Positions 47,830 to 60,124 of a DNA stretch of 64,000 nucleotides are shown here, in pieces. Below the pieces are notes generated by a model, which searched no databases, was not told the origin of the DNA, and worked only from the letters and a program-made list of their open reading frames with translations. The position numbers were made by a program, and so were the translations under genes. This stretch comes from Xiphias gladius (taxonomy: Eukaryota > Chordata > Actinopteri > Istiophoriformes > Xiphiidae). Where the stretch lies: positions 23,081,215 through 23,145,214 of the forward strand of contig NC_053407.1 of NCBI RefSeq assembly GCF_016859285.1, written 5' to 3'. Numbering within the stretch: the stretch's first letter is position 1; every line of letters starts with the position of its first letter.

Positions 47830-49455
47830 AGCGCTTAAGCCCGCCCACTTCTCTTAAGGTGGACCGGCGAATTGCGGCAGGCTGAACTAAGTCGGGGTTT
47901 TTCTTCAAATTAAAGCCGCTTTGGCGACGACAACCGTGTTGAAAGCGAAAGCTCCGACTGTTGGCACGGCTCAAAAAAAAAAAAAAAAAAAGGTCCAATT
48001 CGATTTTGTTTAATCACTGTTTGAATAAGCACTTTTCAAAAATAAACATGTTGCATTTGACTTTTCTTCCAACGAGAAAAGATGCTCTAATTAGTTCACT
48101 CGTCATTTGTTTTGATTTTGGCAAAAAAAAACAAAAAAAAACAACCATAACATTATTTTTGGCTTGTCATTAAAGTTGCTGATAAATTTGAATATGAACT
48201 GGCTGGCATCTGTGATGCAATTTTTAAAAACAGTATCCAAAAAAAAAAAAAACAAGACTAAACTTCAGGGTAGAATTTGAGAAATGACTATGCCTTGTTT
48301 TAAATTTAGATGACCTCACTACATTTCTTTCATTTACAGGACATGTTTTTCTCTCTCTTCTTTTACTCTGAACCAAATATATTTTAAAAATTTACAATTC
48401 AAAAAATACATATTTGTATACAAACACAAAAATCAAACAGCAAACAAAACAATCTCACAAAATAAATTGCTGAGTTTTTTTGTTGATTTTTTTTAAAAGC
48501 TGTTAAAAATAAGTGCCTTGCAAACATTCCACCTTAAAAGAGATGACATTTCTGAAAATACATAGGCTGAAGCTTCAAGGTGTGGATCCTCTGCTAGAGT
48601 AGGTATCCCCTCCCACCAAATGTCAGAAATATCTAATGATTGCCAATAAAGAGAAAAAATATACAAAAAAAAAAAAAATATATATATATATATATTTATG
48701 CAAATTGAATAAAAGTATCTTTAAGAAGTTGTATTTCCACCAATAATCTGGAGCTGAGTGGGGTAAGTCAAGGACAGAACACGCCAGACCCTGTTCTCAT
48801 CTCCACCAACCCCCAGGAGAAAAAGAGAAGAACAGATGTAGGACTAAAAAGCCCCACACATCTCCACATTTAAGAGTCTGCAAATGCAAATGCAAATGAA
48901 AAGAAAAAAAAAAAAATCCAAATGAAAAAACACAGGACAGACAAAGGCCGTGCATGCTGAAAGTTAGAAATAGTTAGTTACACCACAGTGAAAACTTTGG
49001 ACTTTCAGGGAAAATCTCATGCAAATACTGAAAAACATATTCTACTACTGGAAATATAAAATTTACGGAATCTAAAAATAATCTAAAAGCAAAATTAGTT
49101 TGTTTCCGAATTTATCTAAAACCTCTTTCTTTTCTTTTGGTCCAGTTTACACTTACCAACACCGAGACAGAAAAAAAACAGCTGCAGTAAGACAGGCTTT
49201 GGCCTTGGCTCCACATCCAATTGACAGAAACATGAGTCACTTAAAATAGAACCATAACCTGTTTGCGAAAAATGATGCAATTTAATTTTACTGTAAGCAA
49301 TTATTTACCTATGGGGTCACAGCAGGCTATGTGGTGCAGCTGTGTCTGCCTGCAGCGCCACCCTTATGACTGGGACAATGCTGCCCCCTAGTGTTCACTT
49401 TGCAAGATCTCGGTAGCAGTGCAAAGACAACAGGAAACAATGTTTATATCAAATG
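47830..49455. other. Intergenic stretch between cdkn1b promoter and yars2 end
   Basis: Very A-rich on the plus strand with many homopolymer runs and an AT repeat at about 48,677-48,696. No gene is recognised. Part could be a longer alternative 3' UTR of yars2, but no AATAAA on the minus strand was found here. Confidence 0.5.
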
Positions 49456-49460
49456 CTTTT

Positions 49461-49466
49461 TTTAAT
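49461..49466 (-). terminator. yars2: Candidate polyadenylation signal of yars2
   Basis: ATTAAA (common variant signal) on the minus strand about 210 bases after the yars2 stop. This would give a short 3' UTR. Alternative ends are possible. Confidence 0.35.
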
Positions 49467-49677
49467 ACCTTACCTTTTGATAAATGTCACATCTGTACAT
49501 ATACATATTTATATGACCCACACAGGAAATCGCTAAGGGTTTAGGCTACACCAGAGCCTTCTATGTACCAAAGTATCAGTCCATCAGTGTCTCCTCAAGG
49601 ACCCTGCTGAGGTGTAGTAGCCTACCTTCCCTGTCAGTCCATTACAGTAAACTGGTCCCTTTTGAGAGCAGGCGTCC

Positions 49678-49837
49678 TCAGAGACTGAGCCACTTGATGA
49701 TGTAGAAGTTCCTCTTTCCCACTCTGAGCAAGGTGAGTCCATTAGACAGGATGTGGAGTTTGGGGATCAGTACTTGCTCCGGCTTGTCTGTCCGCCTGTG
49801 GTTGATCCACACTGCTCCGTCCAGAACCATCTGGTAC
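49678..49837 (-). CDS. yars2: yars2 exon 5: C-terminal end with S4-like RNA-binding part
   Basis: The acceptor TGTGTGCAG joins in phase after ...GPRG. The exon encodes [15 protein letters not shown] and ends [13 protein letters not shown] then TGA. The end matches the human [13 protein letters not shown]. This is the last part of the S4-like anticodon-arm-binding domain. The stop is at 49,678-49,680. Confidence 0.94.
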
Positions 49838-51105
49838 CTGCACACAGATGTTTACACTGTCGGTAAGGACAGGGTTTCCTTCTACATAACCTGTGTGAAA
49901 TGGTCAGGACACTACCTTGCATTCCTGCAGAATACACCATGAACATGCAAACTTACTAAATTGTTATCCATCTTTGTATTCCGAATTTAACTAAAGAATG
50001 GACGTAAATTACCCACTTTTCACTAATAAAAATACTGCATTGCATTACACATTTGAGAGATTAAACAGTGTAGAGTGCTCACACTTAAAAATCGTCAGAA
50101 TCGATGGTAGTGCTGTACAGGAGTTTCCTGGTGGAGTCACAGTCGGACCAGTCAAAGACAAACCTCTTCCACTACCTCAAAAGCGGCCAAAGTGCTTCAA
50201 ACACCTCTAACACGTCTGCTTTGTACAAAGCCATCACGTGAAGGCCTTTTGTGGCTCTAAGACTTGACACACTTTTAACTATACTAATGACGTAACGTAA
50301 CATGACAGGGGCTCATTTTTGTGATAGAAATAATGTATTACCATACTAATCGTGAGGGCTTTTTGCAGTATCAAGGGCTTTATGTTAAAGGAGCCGTTTG
50401 ACATGGCGTAAAAGATTAATCCATTTCCAATCCAATTAATTTTCTGTTTATTGACTAATCATGCATTGCAGCACCTCATGTATAACACTACTCAGTGATA
50501 TATAAAGACTATCTGCTGACTCCTAAAAATGTTACTTCATAAAGAAACAAAAATGCATGATTAAGTCAATGGACAGACAATTACCAATATTCGCTGCTTC
50601 TTCAGAGGATTTTCTACTGTTCTTTGTTTCTTTTGGATTGTATTTTGAACAAACAAGCAGTTTGCAAAGGTCATCATGGGCTCTTGACATGTGTTGAACA
50701 TTTGTAATATTCCGACATTTTATACATACAATGATAAATCGATTAAAAAAAAAAAAAAAAAAACCCAGCTTGATCATTATAATTTTGTCAGATAAATCGT
50801 GGGGTTTTTTGCTCCTTTCTCCAGAAATGGTGACCAATTGACACTGAATAATCCACAGAATATGCTGTCAACAGTTTTCTTTGGAACTACTTTCTTTTAA
50901 ATAAATAGTCAATTACGAAAACTCTGCATGGCTTGATAGAGCAAGAGGCACGTGAGAAATGTTTTTTGTGATTTTAGTTTTACTGTAATTCATTCACTTA
51001 AAGGTTAATATGTTTAATGTAGTTTTTAAATAAATGATTTATAATGACTATTTGTTGTTTTCCCCCTGGAACTGGATTTAAGGAGGTCAGGACTGGGGTG
51101 CCTAC
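49838..51105 (-). other. yars2: yars2 intron 4
   Basis: A 1.27-kb GT-AG intron. It is A/T-rich with an A-run at about 50,744-50,763, and no embedded gene is recognised. Confidence 0.85.
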
Positions 51106-51276
51106 CCTCTGGGTCCCTCTGGGATTGCGTTGACTCTGCGGCAGGCGTCTAACACAGTGGTCCCCGGCTCCAGCAGCAGCTCATGGAAGGGAGCCTCCCT
51201 GAAGAGCTCCTGAAGCTCCTCGTCACTCATCTCCTCCAAGGCCTGCACGCTGCTGTGGTACAGTGCCTTGGTACAT
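51106..51276 (-). CDS. yars2: yars2 exon 4: anticodon-binding region
   Basis: It begins in phase with [18 protein letters not shown] and runs to [14 protein letters not shown]. It aligns with human CTQALYHSSIDALEVMSD and NAIPDGPRG. It covers the helical anticodon-binding region and enters the S4-like domain. The donor AGAGG|GTAGGC ends it at 51,106. Confidence 0.94.
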
Positions 51277-51550
51277 CTGCAATGATTACATTAAATATGA
51301 CTTTTCTTCTCTGAACAGGAAAGATTGCCCCCCCCTCTGCAATGCGGTCAGAGGTCATGGGCAGCTACAGAACAGCGACCCTGCTGGAGTAAAGGATTTG
51401 GCATCTGCCTAACCGTCACTTATTTATTCTCCAACTGACTGAATTCACTACCTTTAATAGGGTGACCCAAATAAAAAAAATAACATGCATAAACCTTTAA
51501 GAAACGTTCGAGAAAGGTTCACATACACAAGCACACAGCCTGTTTCTGAC

Positions 51551-51706
51551 CTCTTAGCACTGTCGAGGCCCTCCTTTCCATGCACCAGTTTCGTCACCTC
51601 TGCAGCCAGGCGTTTATGTGCGAGGCGTTTACCTGGATCCTCTCTCTGCTGCTCCATCAGCCTCTCCACCTCCGCCAGAGGCAGGAAGGTGAACAGCTTC
51701 AGGTAC
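51551..51706 (-). CDS. yars2: yars2 exon 3
   Basis: It encodes [20 protein letters not shown] to [22 protein letters not shown], close to the human sequence through [12 protein letters not shown]. This is the helical region after the catalytic fold. The acceptor TTTCACAG and donor AAGAG|GTCAGA keep phase 2 on both sides, so the 156-base exon is frame-neutral. Confidence 0.94.
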
Positions 51707-51763
51707 CTGTGAAACGACCATACAATATACCTCAGCCTCCTGGTAGGGTGCCGAGAATACCTG

Positions 51764-52912
51764 CAGTGGCCTCGGAGAGTATTCGAGGCCCTTCATTTTT
51801 GGAACATTTCATTGAGTTTTAGATCTAATTTCAAACTGGTAAAATTGCCATTTTTGCCCACAAGTCTACACTCAATAATCCATAACGACAGATGTTTGCA
51901 AATTTCTTAAAAATCAAAACTGAAATCTCTCATCCCTGTGGCAAACTGAACTGATTGGACAAAGTTTATAAAAAGGCCCACACCTGTGTATAGAGGGTTC
52001 CACAATTCACACTGCATGTCAGGAAAAGGCATAGGGTCTAATATTAGTAAGTTCATAAAATTTCGTGGAGAGGCGTTGATCAGAGCAAGGGGTATAAAAT
52101 CATTTCTAAAGCTTTGAGTGTTCCCAGGAGCACAGTGGCCTCAATACTTGTGAAATGGAGGAAGTTCAGAACCAGCAGGACTCTTCCTAGAGGTGGCCGT
52201 CCGACCAAACTGAGTGATCGGTCAAGGTGGGTCTTGGTCAGGGAGGTGACCGGGAACCCAACGGTAACTCTAAAGAGCGTCAGAAGTCCTCTGCAGAGAT
52301 GGGAAAGCTGCCAGAAGGACGACCACCTCAGCAGCACTCCATCAATCAGGCCTTCATGGTAGAGCGGCTTGACGGAAGCCACTTAAAGTAAAAAGGCGTG
52401 TGACGGTCCACTTGGAGTTTGCCAAACGGAATTTAAAAAGACTCTGAGAGCGTGAGGAAAAAGATTCTATGGTCTGAGGAGACAAAATTGAACTCTTTGG
52501 GCCTAACTCCAAACACTATGTCACCGTCCCTACGGTGAGGCATGGTGGTGGCAGCATCGTGCTATGGGGGGAGGGGGCCTTCTCAGCAGCAGGGACAGGG
52601 AGACTGGTCAGAATTGAGGGAAGGATAAATGCAGCCAAAGACAGAGAGGTCCTTGAAGAAAACCTGCTCCAGAGTACAGGAGACCAGAGACCGGGGCGAC
52701 ACGACAAGGACCCGAGGCATACAGCCAAGACGACACTGGAGCGGCAATGGGACAAGTCTGGTGACTGTCCTTGAGTAGCCAAGCCAAAGACTGATGAGAA
52801 ATATAAGTTTTTGATTTTTTTAAAAAAAAGGCAATTTTATCCATTTACAATTAAATTCGAACAATAAAGTGTTCAAAAAGTGAAGGTTTCCAAATACTTT
52901 CTGAAGCCATTG
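51764..52912 (+). mobile_element. Degenerate Tc1-like DNA transposon inside yars2 intron 2
   Basis: The ends are inverted: CAGTGGCCTCGGAGAGTATT on the left, and the reverse complement of the right end reads CAATGGCTTCAGAAAGTATT. They agree at 16 of 20 bases, with all differences transitions. A TA follows the right end, as expected for Tc1/mariner insertion. The interior keeps plus-strand transposase traces: a paired-like DNA-binding part (KWRKFRTSRTLPRGGRPTKL, 52,150-52,215) and catalytic-region remnants ([11 protein letters not shown] near 52,535 and [10 protein letters not shown] near 52,595). At 1.15 kb it is shorter than intact fish copies of about 1.6 kb. The frame is broken, the SDE-type catalytic aspartate at about 52,475 reads Glu, and the last catalytic region is lost. 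It is antisense to yars2 and cannot make active transposase. Confidence 0.9.
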
Positions 52913-53025
52913 TATATTTACAGTATGTAAGACTCCAACTCAACCGGCCAGATTAGGTGATGGGACTCCTAGCACCTATTTATGAGATGCCTTCAGATCT
53001 CCCATATGCCTTTATCGTCACGTAC

Positions 53026-53193
53026 CCTTCCACACTGGCGTCAGGCTGTCTGAGAAAGAACTGGTAGAGTTCAAAGGGTGATGTCTTGTCTCTGTTGAGC
53101 CACACCGCGTTGCCTGCCGTCTTCCCCAGCTTGTCCCCGACAGAGCTGGTCACCAGGGGGATGGTCAGGCCGTACACCTCTTCCCCAGTCATT
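53026..53193 (-). CDS. yars2: yars2 exon 2: KMSKS-like catalytic loop
   Basis: It begins [18 protein letters not shown], then [25 protein letters not shown] (residues 284-288) is the KMSKS-equivalent loop that handles the adenylate transition state; human mitochondrial TyrRS has KLGKS. The exon is 168 bases, frame-neutral, and ends at GAAGG|GTACGT. Confidence 0.95.
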
Positions 53194-54306
53194 CTGGGGA
53201 GAAATCAGGGTTTCAAGCGTCACGCGTGGGTATATCAGAACTGGTTAGCGGATTGGCTGACACTGTTGAACTGCCGGGGCCTTTATTTGCATACGTCAGT
53301 ATCACATGGGGCAGTAATTAAACTTTAAATGGAATCCAACAGAGATTTTATGGTCATATTGTGTTGTTTTACAAGATTGTGTTGTCAGATCAAAACTAAA
53401 ATGTGTAACTGAAGTTGTGTGAAGAGTTTTGTCTGATCTGCACCGTTCACCATATTAAATATCAATGATTTGTTTATAGAGGATCCTTTATACATTTTCC
53501 GTACTGTGTTAAATAAATACAAAATATAGTTATAGATAGATAATATAGTGTCCCCTTGGTAGCTAGAATTTGGCAACTGTCCACAAAGGAATCAATCTAA
53601 ATTTAGTGTAAAGCTTTTAGAGGGTTTTCCTTACTATGGAATAAAGCTACACCACAATTGCACAGGATAGGCAGAAGTGATCAGCGTGACTCAAAGTTAA
53701 CGTTTTACTAAAAATAATTGTTGCCTGGGGGATTAGAAGTATGCCGAATTGAAGACTGGCGCTTTTTTTAAACTCACACAAGACATTTAGTTACATTTTC
53801 TTGTGAGCGGATCTACCGAGGATCGCCGAAATATAAAATTGCCAGAATTTTCAATGGGGTCCGGTACGGAGGTATCTCTCCTCCGTACAGAAGAGAGAGC
53901 CGCGGGCTCTTTTTTTTTTAAAGTAGGACGGACATTTACTCGGGGATGGACTCATGGCCGGAGCACCGCCGCTGCCGAGCCGGCCGGTGGCCCTGAGCCG
54001 GATCATGCAGCCGTGTAGCCGGTTCAGTCGAGGCTGTGAGTTACAAGCCCTGCGCTCTGCAAATCTGCAGCTCGCCTGGTCAAAGAAAAGAGGACCGGAA
54101 GAGTGCGGAACTGAAGAGTGACTCCTAGCAATCCACATAACACGCTCGATCAGCTTTTCTGCCATGGGTACATTTACCGAGGATCAATGATATATTCATT
54201 TTTTTTCTTTTCTAATCCAACCAAGTTGGGAACCAAGCTCTCTCCATACGAAACAGAAGGTATCGGCGTGTTGTGCCCTTTCAAAGCAGGCGATTGGGAC
54301 CTTTAC
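53194..54306 (-). other. yars2: yars2 intron 1 carrying a tandem-copy fragment
   Basis: A 1.1-kb GT-AG intron with donor CAA|GTAAAG and acceptor TTTCTCCCCAG. It contains a partial duplication of its own 5' end and the adjoining exon 1 end (see 53,805-54,022). Confidence 0.85.
53805..54022 (-). pseudogene. Diverged tandem copy of yars2 exon 1 end plus donor region
   Basis: On the minus strand the block CTGAACCGGCTACACGGCTG corresponds to CTGAACCAGATATACGGCTG of exon 1. The similarity continues through the QLGGTDQLG codons to the donor (CCCGAGTAAATG here, CACAAGTAAAGG in the gene). Intron sequence beyond also matches weakly, with shared TACCGAGGATC at 53,813 and 54,174. The copies are offset by about 361-363 bases. 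By eye the exon-like 90 bases are roughly 75% alike, and key codons are lost (LRATGRLGSG in place of LGGTDQLGNL). It is most likely a decayed duplication, and no function is apparent. Confidence 0.65.
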
Positions 54307-55094
54307 TTGTGAATGTACTCGTGGCCAGACATCAAATTGCCCAGCTGGTCGGTGCCCCCGAGCTGAATCTTGCAGCCGTATATCTGGTTCAGGTGGTAGA
54401 AGTCATACGCCTGGAACACCTGGTAGGTGAACTCCGCCAGGCTCATGCCGTCCGCGCCCCGCAGCCTGGACTGCACGCTGTGGCGGCTGAGCATGGCGCC
54501 CATCCTGAAGTGCCGGCCGGCCTCCGACAGGAAGGCCACGACGCCCCAGTCCTTGTACCAGCTCAGGTTGTTCAGTACGGCCACGGTGCCCGGCTTCCGG
54601 GGGCCGTCGTGGAAGTGCAGTTCGTGGTTGGTGAAAATCCTCTGGATGCTCTCCCGGATGCTGTGGGTGTTCGCCTCCGCGGTGTCCGCCGACAGCCGCT
54701 CCCTCTCGCTCGTCTTCCCGCTCGGGTCCCCGATCTGCGCCGTGGCCCCGCCGAGCACCGCGAGGACATGGTGCCCGGCGCTACGGAAGTGCAGCAGGCC
54801 CACGATGGCGAGCAAGTTGCCCACATGCAGGCTGTCGGCCGTGGGGTCAAAGCCGCAGTATACAGTCTGAGCCCCGGACTGGAGCAACCGAGGTAGATGG
54901 TCCTGGGCTGCGTTTTCTGGGAAAGAGTCCTTCAGAATACCGCGTTTATTTAGAGAGAGGAGCAGTCCGCTACGTGCGGCGGAAGAGCGGTGAAATTGAG
55001 ACCTGGGTGCGAGGCAAGGACCCGCTTGCCTAAGGAGAATCCGGGATCCATGCCGCGATAGATGACGGCAAGTCCTCGCCGTGGACGCAGCCAT
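54307..55094 (-). CDS. yars2: yars2 exon 1: mitochondrial tyrosyl-tRNA synthetase
   Basis: The enzyme charges mitochondrial tRNA-Tyr with tyrosine using ATP, in the matrix. The start at 55,094 (AACATGG, good context) gives an Arg/Ser-rich, acid-free N-terminus (MAASTARTCRHLSRHGSRIL) suited to mitochondrial import. An in-frame upstream extension is open but lacks similarity. The class I Rossmann fold follows: YCGFDPTADSLHVGN with the HIGH-like HVGN at 90-93, GGATAQIGDPSGKT, then the tyrosine-binding region QAYDFYHLNQIYGCKIQLGG and TDQLGN. The five exons total 1,443 bases, or 480 residues (human 477), and all junctions keep frame. The exon is GC-rich. It ends at CACAA|GTAAAG in phase 2. Confidence 0.96.
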
Positions 55095-55099
55095 GTTGG
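55087..55099 (-). promoter_or_regulatory. yars2: YY1-type initiator element over the yars2 start codon
   Basis: CAACATGGCTGCG on the coding strand resembles the AAGATGGCGGC element that combines a YY1 site with the start codon in many TATA-less mitochondrial and housekeeping genes. No TATA box was seen just upstream. Confidence 0.35.
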
Positions 55100-56350
55100 A
55101 CAATGTGACAACCAGACAGACGAGGCAGGCACGGTTTGTTAGGAGGAGAGCGCCCTCTAGCGCACTGGTTCTCAAAGACGGAGGGCCTCTTGAACGAGGC
55201 AAAGCGGGCACGGCCCTGGGGCCCCAGAACTTCAGGCAGGTTATGTCAAGCGCTTCGGGGCAGAAATTAAGCGCGGCTCCAGCTTGACACCCACAAGCAC
55301 AAGCCATACACACAGTTAACCTGGGTCTTTTTAGGTCTGGGGCCCGGGAGCAGTTGCTTTCATTGTCCAGTTGGTGGCCCAGTCATGGCCATGCACCACT
55401 TAAGCACAATATCTGACAGAGCAAGGGCCTTAATGTGGGTCCTGCTGAAATACCTTATCTTGAGCCCTGTCTCGAAGAAGGGCCCTTTGTCAAAATCTAG
55501 TTTGAAGACCGAAACAATATAGATATGTGAAAACTATTTTAAAAAACCTCATCCCTTAATTTGACCTTATTTCATTTTTTTCCTCCTTCCTTTTATCAAT
55601 AGTTGCCTGTTTTAATGTCCCATTCATTCATCTTTATTAAAAGATTTCCCAGTTTTCACTGCCCACCCTAAACCTGAACAGGAAAGTGTTTTGTTTAATG
55701 GTCCAAGGTTTCGCTGCCTCTTCACCATACATACACCCTACCGAAATGTCATCGTAAGGGGGGTCAGTTTGGACTAACGTAAGTCTGTTTGGGGTCCTCT
55801 TGTTGGTCGTGGAAAATGTTTGAGAGCCCATGCTCTCGTGCCTTTCCTTCGCACATATGCAAGACCCCCCCCCCATGCTGTTAATTAAATCGTTTTGGCC
55901 ACTCGTCTACTGAAATAATGTAATACAATTACAGTCTATGATGGTCCTTGTTCCCATTTTTGCTTGTAAGTGTGGAATCTGCTGGCTTCAACACACTCAG
56001 ACCTATTGTGATGACCATAAAAATCCCTGCACCAAGACACTGAACCAAAGCCAAGTATGTGCACTTCACCAAATTGTACAAAGGCAATATACTCCAGTTG
56101 CAGGTTTGACTTCAGACCGATAGACGGCAAACTTGCATCAGGTCCAGCTGAAATGACAGATGAGTAGGCATTTCAACCTATGTTAATAGATGTATTTTTG
56201 TCTGTGTACATTTTAGTCTAGCAAAGACACATCTATAGAAACAACTATGAAAATCTAGTTTAGCTGGTACAGGAAAAGAAGGTTAACGTCATCAATAAGA
56301 AAATTATAGTAACTCTACCTTTGTCCATTTAAATTAAACAAACATACAAA
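55100..56350. other. Intergenic stretch between yars2 and ppara
   Basis: No gene is recognised. It is GC-richer near yars2, then mixed, with an AATAAA on the minus strand near 55,632 that cannot be tied to a coding exon. A C-run lies at 55,865-55,873. No tRNA or other RNA was recognised. Confidence 0.55.
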
Positions 56351-58529
56351 ACATAGAGGATTTTAAAATACATTTATTTTGAAATCCATCCAATGTCAAC
56401 TTGTTTCATTGTTTAAATGACTAGATATACATTCATCAAACATTTACAGTATTGTTACCAAGCCACAGTACACATAAACAACACATCCAAAGACAGTCTC
56501 CGTTGTCTCTTTGCATGACACTATAGCCACAAAAACAAACTCCATGAAATCCAGGAAGAAAAAAAAAAAAAAAATCAATTACATAGTTCTTATGACTGCT
56601 GCCCCCCGGTAACATTTTTTCTGTCAGTTTTGGAAAATAAAAATAAGGTAATATTAATCAATACTGTTGTTGGTGTTTGTGTGCTGTAAGGCAGATCACT
56701 ATAAACTTATTCCAGATAGAATAAGAGAGACAGATAGAGAGAGAAGGAAGAACAGTACCTTTCTATGTCCTGAGCTAGTTCAACAAAGGAAGACTAGGTT
56801 TCCCTGATACAAGTGAAAAAGTCCCTTGTCAATTCAACATAAAACAGACATTCCTAAGGGTAAGCAGACTTCACAAGTTTACATGACTTCTCCTGAAGGG
56901 GCCTGGCTCTAGTGTTTCAACCCTGTTGTGTTTTTCAAAAGTCCGTCCTTTCTTTAAAGCAAATCCTTCATTGTTACTGCAAAATGAAGCTTCAATAGCA
57001 CTTCTGAGCCTCTGTCTGACAGTGAGATATTTTACTAAATCTGCTGCGACATCTTTTCCTGTCTGTGTGGCCCTATTGTGTCACCAACAGCTAAAATCTA
57101 GCTGCAGAAACACCAACAGTTTGCGATTCTTAAAGTGTGCGTGTGCACAAGTCAGTCTAGTGTTATACGGCATGGGCACACGATAAGGCACAGATTGTTT
57201 GTGGTTAATCCCCAAGCATCCTTGGGAGAACTCCAAGTCCCAGGAGTCTGCAAGGCAAAAAAAAAAAAAACTGAGCTGTGTTCATTGAATTCTGCATGTG
57301 GGACTGACATTCTGTGAGAAGATATAACAAGTAAGAGGCAGCTTGAAGCGTCGGTAATCTACTCATGGCATAAGAAATGTTAGGTGAGTTATTACACTAT
57401 AGCAGCGAGCGAGGAGAGAAAAGTCAGACAAAAAGTGTGACAACATAGGATTATAAAACAATACATACTGCATTTTCATTACTGCATCTTCTTTACTGTA
57501 ATAGCATGTGACGGCTAATTATGAGTGCATTCACTGTCTGTTTTTGACCAGTAGAGGTGTGTGAAGAAAAAAAAAACGTTGGTTTGTTCAATATGAAGAG
57601 GCAACTATGGAGCATTTCTGATAAAAATGATGAAATTCTGTGATTACCCTATTTGTTTTTTTTTTAATGTGCAACCTGAGAACAGAGTATAAAAGAGGAG
57701 ACCAGTACTGTATGATCAGTGTTGAGTTGTAGCTTGACCTTTCAAATGATAAATGTAGTTTTCATTGTATTGAGAGGTCACGGAGGTCAAGTTTTAATCA
57801 GCCACCCGAAAGTTGTGAGCTAGTACGGCCCTGCGCAGCCCTTGTATGCTTCATAAGAGCATAATTGAAGATACAGTGGAAATGAACCAAATGCATATTG
57901 TAGCCTTGATGGTTCTCTTCCTACAAAACAGCCATTAACAAAAGGAATGTCCCCAGTGGGATTCAGATCTATGGATATTCAGATTACCAGTTGCCCTAGT
58001 ACCCTTAATTCTATTTACACTGCACTCTTCAATCGTGCCATTTCAAATAAACAATGATCTGATTTAGTCATACATATATATTTTAGTATAAAAATATGAT
58101 CCAATTCAGTTAAAACACAATTATGTGGCATTTAAGCAAAAAAAAAGAATGTACAGTACATAACTACATTTACTGTAAAATTTCAAACATTTAAAAGTAT
58201 TTACCAAACGGAGGAATACAAAAGTTGATCATCATTAGTACCTTGTATCCCTCAAGAGTTAAAAGTTGGGGCAAGCAGTCAGTGTGATCATTTCAGCTAT
58301 GTACAGTATACTCTGTCTATACAACGTGATGTCATTTTAAACACAAGGTCCATTTCTCGTGACTGAATTTCAATCAATTCATGGTGATTTTAGCAAGTTT
58401 AGGTTGGATAAGCAGATGGAGGGAAATCATTCTCTCACAGATCCGCATATATATTATCCAAACTATCAGACATGCATGTTTTCGCCATCAACATTCCTTT
58501 ACTATGGGTCTTCTGTGTAGCACGTTCAT

Positions 58530-58560
<31 letters not shown>

Positions 58561-60124
58561 ACAAAAGGAAGTATGATAACAAAATACAGGAGTGGCGTTT
58601 TCACATGCACAGTTATCATAAAAGATGGAGCACAAAAACACCTAAATGAAACCATATGGAAATGTATTTGGTCTTCGTCCATCATTATATACCTGTCTAA
58701 TTGTGATAAAATGTCTTGACTCATTTTTTTTTTTTTAGCCGTTTAAAAAGTCGAACTGGCTTTATCTCACTTATTGAATCAAGTAAGAGCAGAGAATATT
58801 GGTTTAATCTGTGAGGCCACACCATCATGATTTTCCTCTATGAAGAAAAGGATCATTCTTTTGATTCGCCATCATACTGTATAAAAAATGCGCACATAAG
58901 ACCCCTGAATCTTGAACAACTACATGTGTTTTGAGGACCAAACACAGCCAGTGAAACACAATAGAAGGCAGCGGGACTGACAGGAGAAAGAGGTGAGAGA
59001 CAAAATGACTGACTGAGAGAAAAATTAATGAGGTGTGATTTTGAGGAACCGGGCTTATGTGACTGAGAAAATTAAGAAGCAGACTCATTTTCCGCAAATC
59101 TGCCCTTAGTCTGCCTGTATTAAGGTTGTAATGCGGTTTAACTTGGTGTTAGCCCTTGAATACCAGGACACAAAACAGGATGGAGTGCCAAACGTCTGTG
59201 CATGTGTTTTGCGAAAAAGGCATTCAACAGAGGTCCAGTATAAAATTGTGTCATGTTAACATATCTCAGGCGTGTTTGTGCTTCAGATGTGCATTGTGGT
59301 GCATGTACACAGTGAATCTGTGCCTGTAGCCATTTCAGCCTGCAAAAAACTTCAAATTTTCTTATAAACTTTAAGATTTTGCCACCTTATTGTGAAGTGT
59401 AAAAATACTATTGCCTGAACAGTTTGTGTACATGTGAAAGACATTCCTCATTGCCAGTATCATTAAAAACAAGGTATGGCTTAGAAGACTTACAGTACAA
59501 ATAAGTGATTATATTCAGGGCCCTGGTGACAGTTGTGTCCCTGGGTATAAAAAGGTAAAGAAACATGCTGGAGGGCTGGTGCATGGGTGACCACCCTTTA
59601 TTGGTAGCCAATTTGGCGGAAGCTGCCTCGCTTGAAAACGGTATCATTACTGTCTTAATGACGCTGCTGCCACAGAAGTCATTCGGGTGTTGTTAACTGT
59701 GGGTATATGGCTCTTTGCTCTTTGACATCAGTATAAAAATCTACTTTCAAACATACTGCTGGAGTGGCAACTGTCAAATCTCTTTCCTCATTTTTGTTAA
59801 GGGTCAGGGAAAGACTTTAAGTTAGCATTTAGTGTTTTCACGCAAGGGTTTGGTCAGAGATTGCATACACTGCTGTCTTGATGGGAGCTCAATCAGCTGT
59901 ACATCACATCGTTGCATACATGACTTTGAGAATCACCACCTTCTTGCTTGATCCTAAACAGGACTTCTTATGCTAACCAAAGCTAATTCGTGCTGCATTG
60001 GGGAGGGGGGGGGGGTTAAGTGGTTCAACCCTAGCTTATGGAGGACTATTGTTCTGTCCCTGAAAAAAAAAAAAAAAAAGAGTTGGTTTGTAGAGTGCCT
60101 CTCCTGGTTATTCATCCACAATCC
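56351..60124 (-). other. ppara: Probable long 3' UTR of ppara
   Basis: Non-coding A/T-rich sequence runs from the ppara stop to an AATAAA on the minus strand at 56,373-56,378. Mammalian PPARA also has a multi-kilobase 3' UTR. No other gene or promoter was recognised in between, which supports but does not prove one transcript. Proximal polyadenylation signals may be used. Confidence 0.5.
56373..56378 (-). terminator. ppara: Candidate distal polyadenylation signal of ppara
   Basis: AATAAA on the minus strand, 3.75 kb past the stop codon. Confidence 0.4.

Noticed and set aside
54273..54896. Long plus-strand open frame of about 207 codons
   Set aside because: It is the antisense shadow of the GC-rich yars2 exon 1, whose minus-strand frame has clear family motifs.
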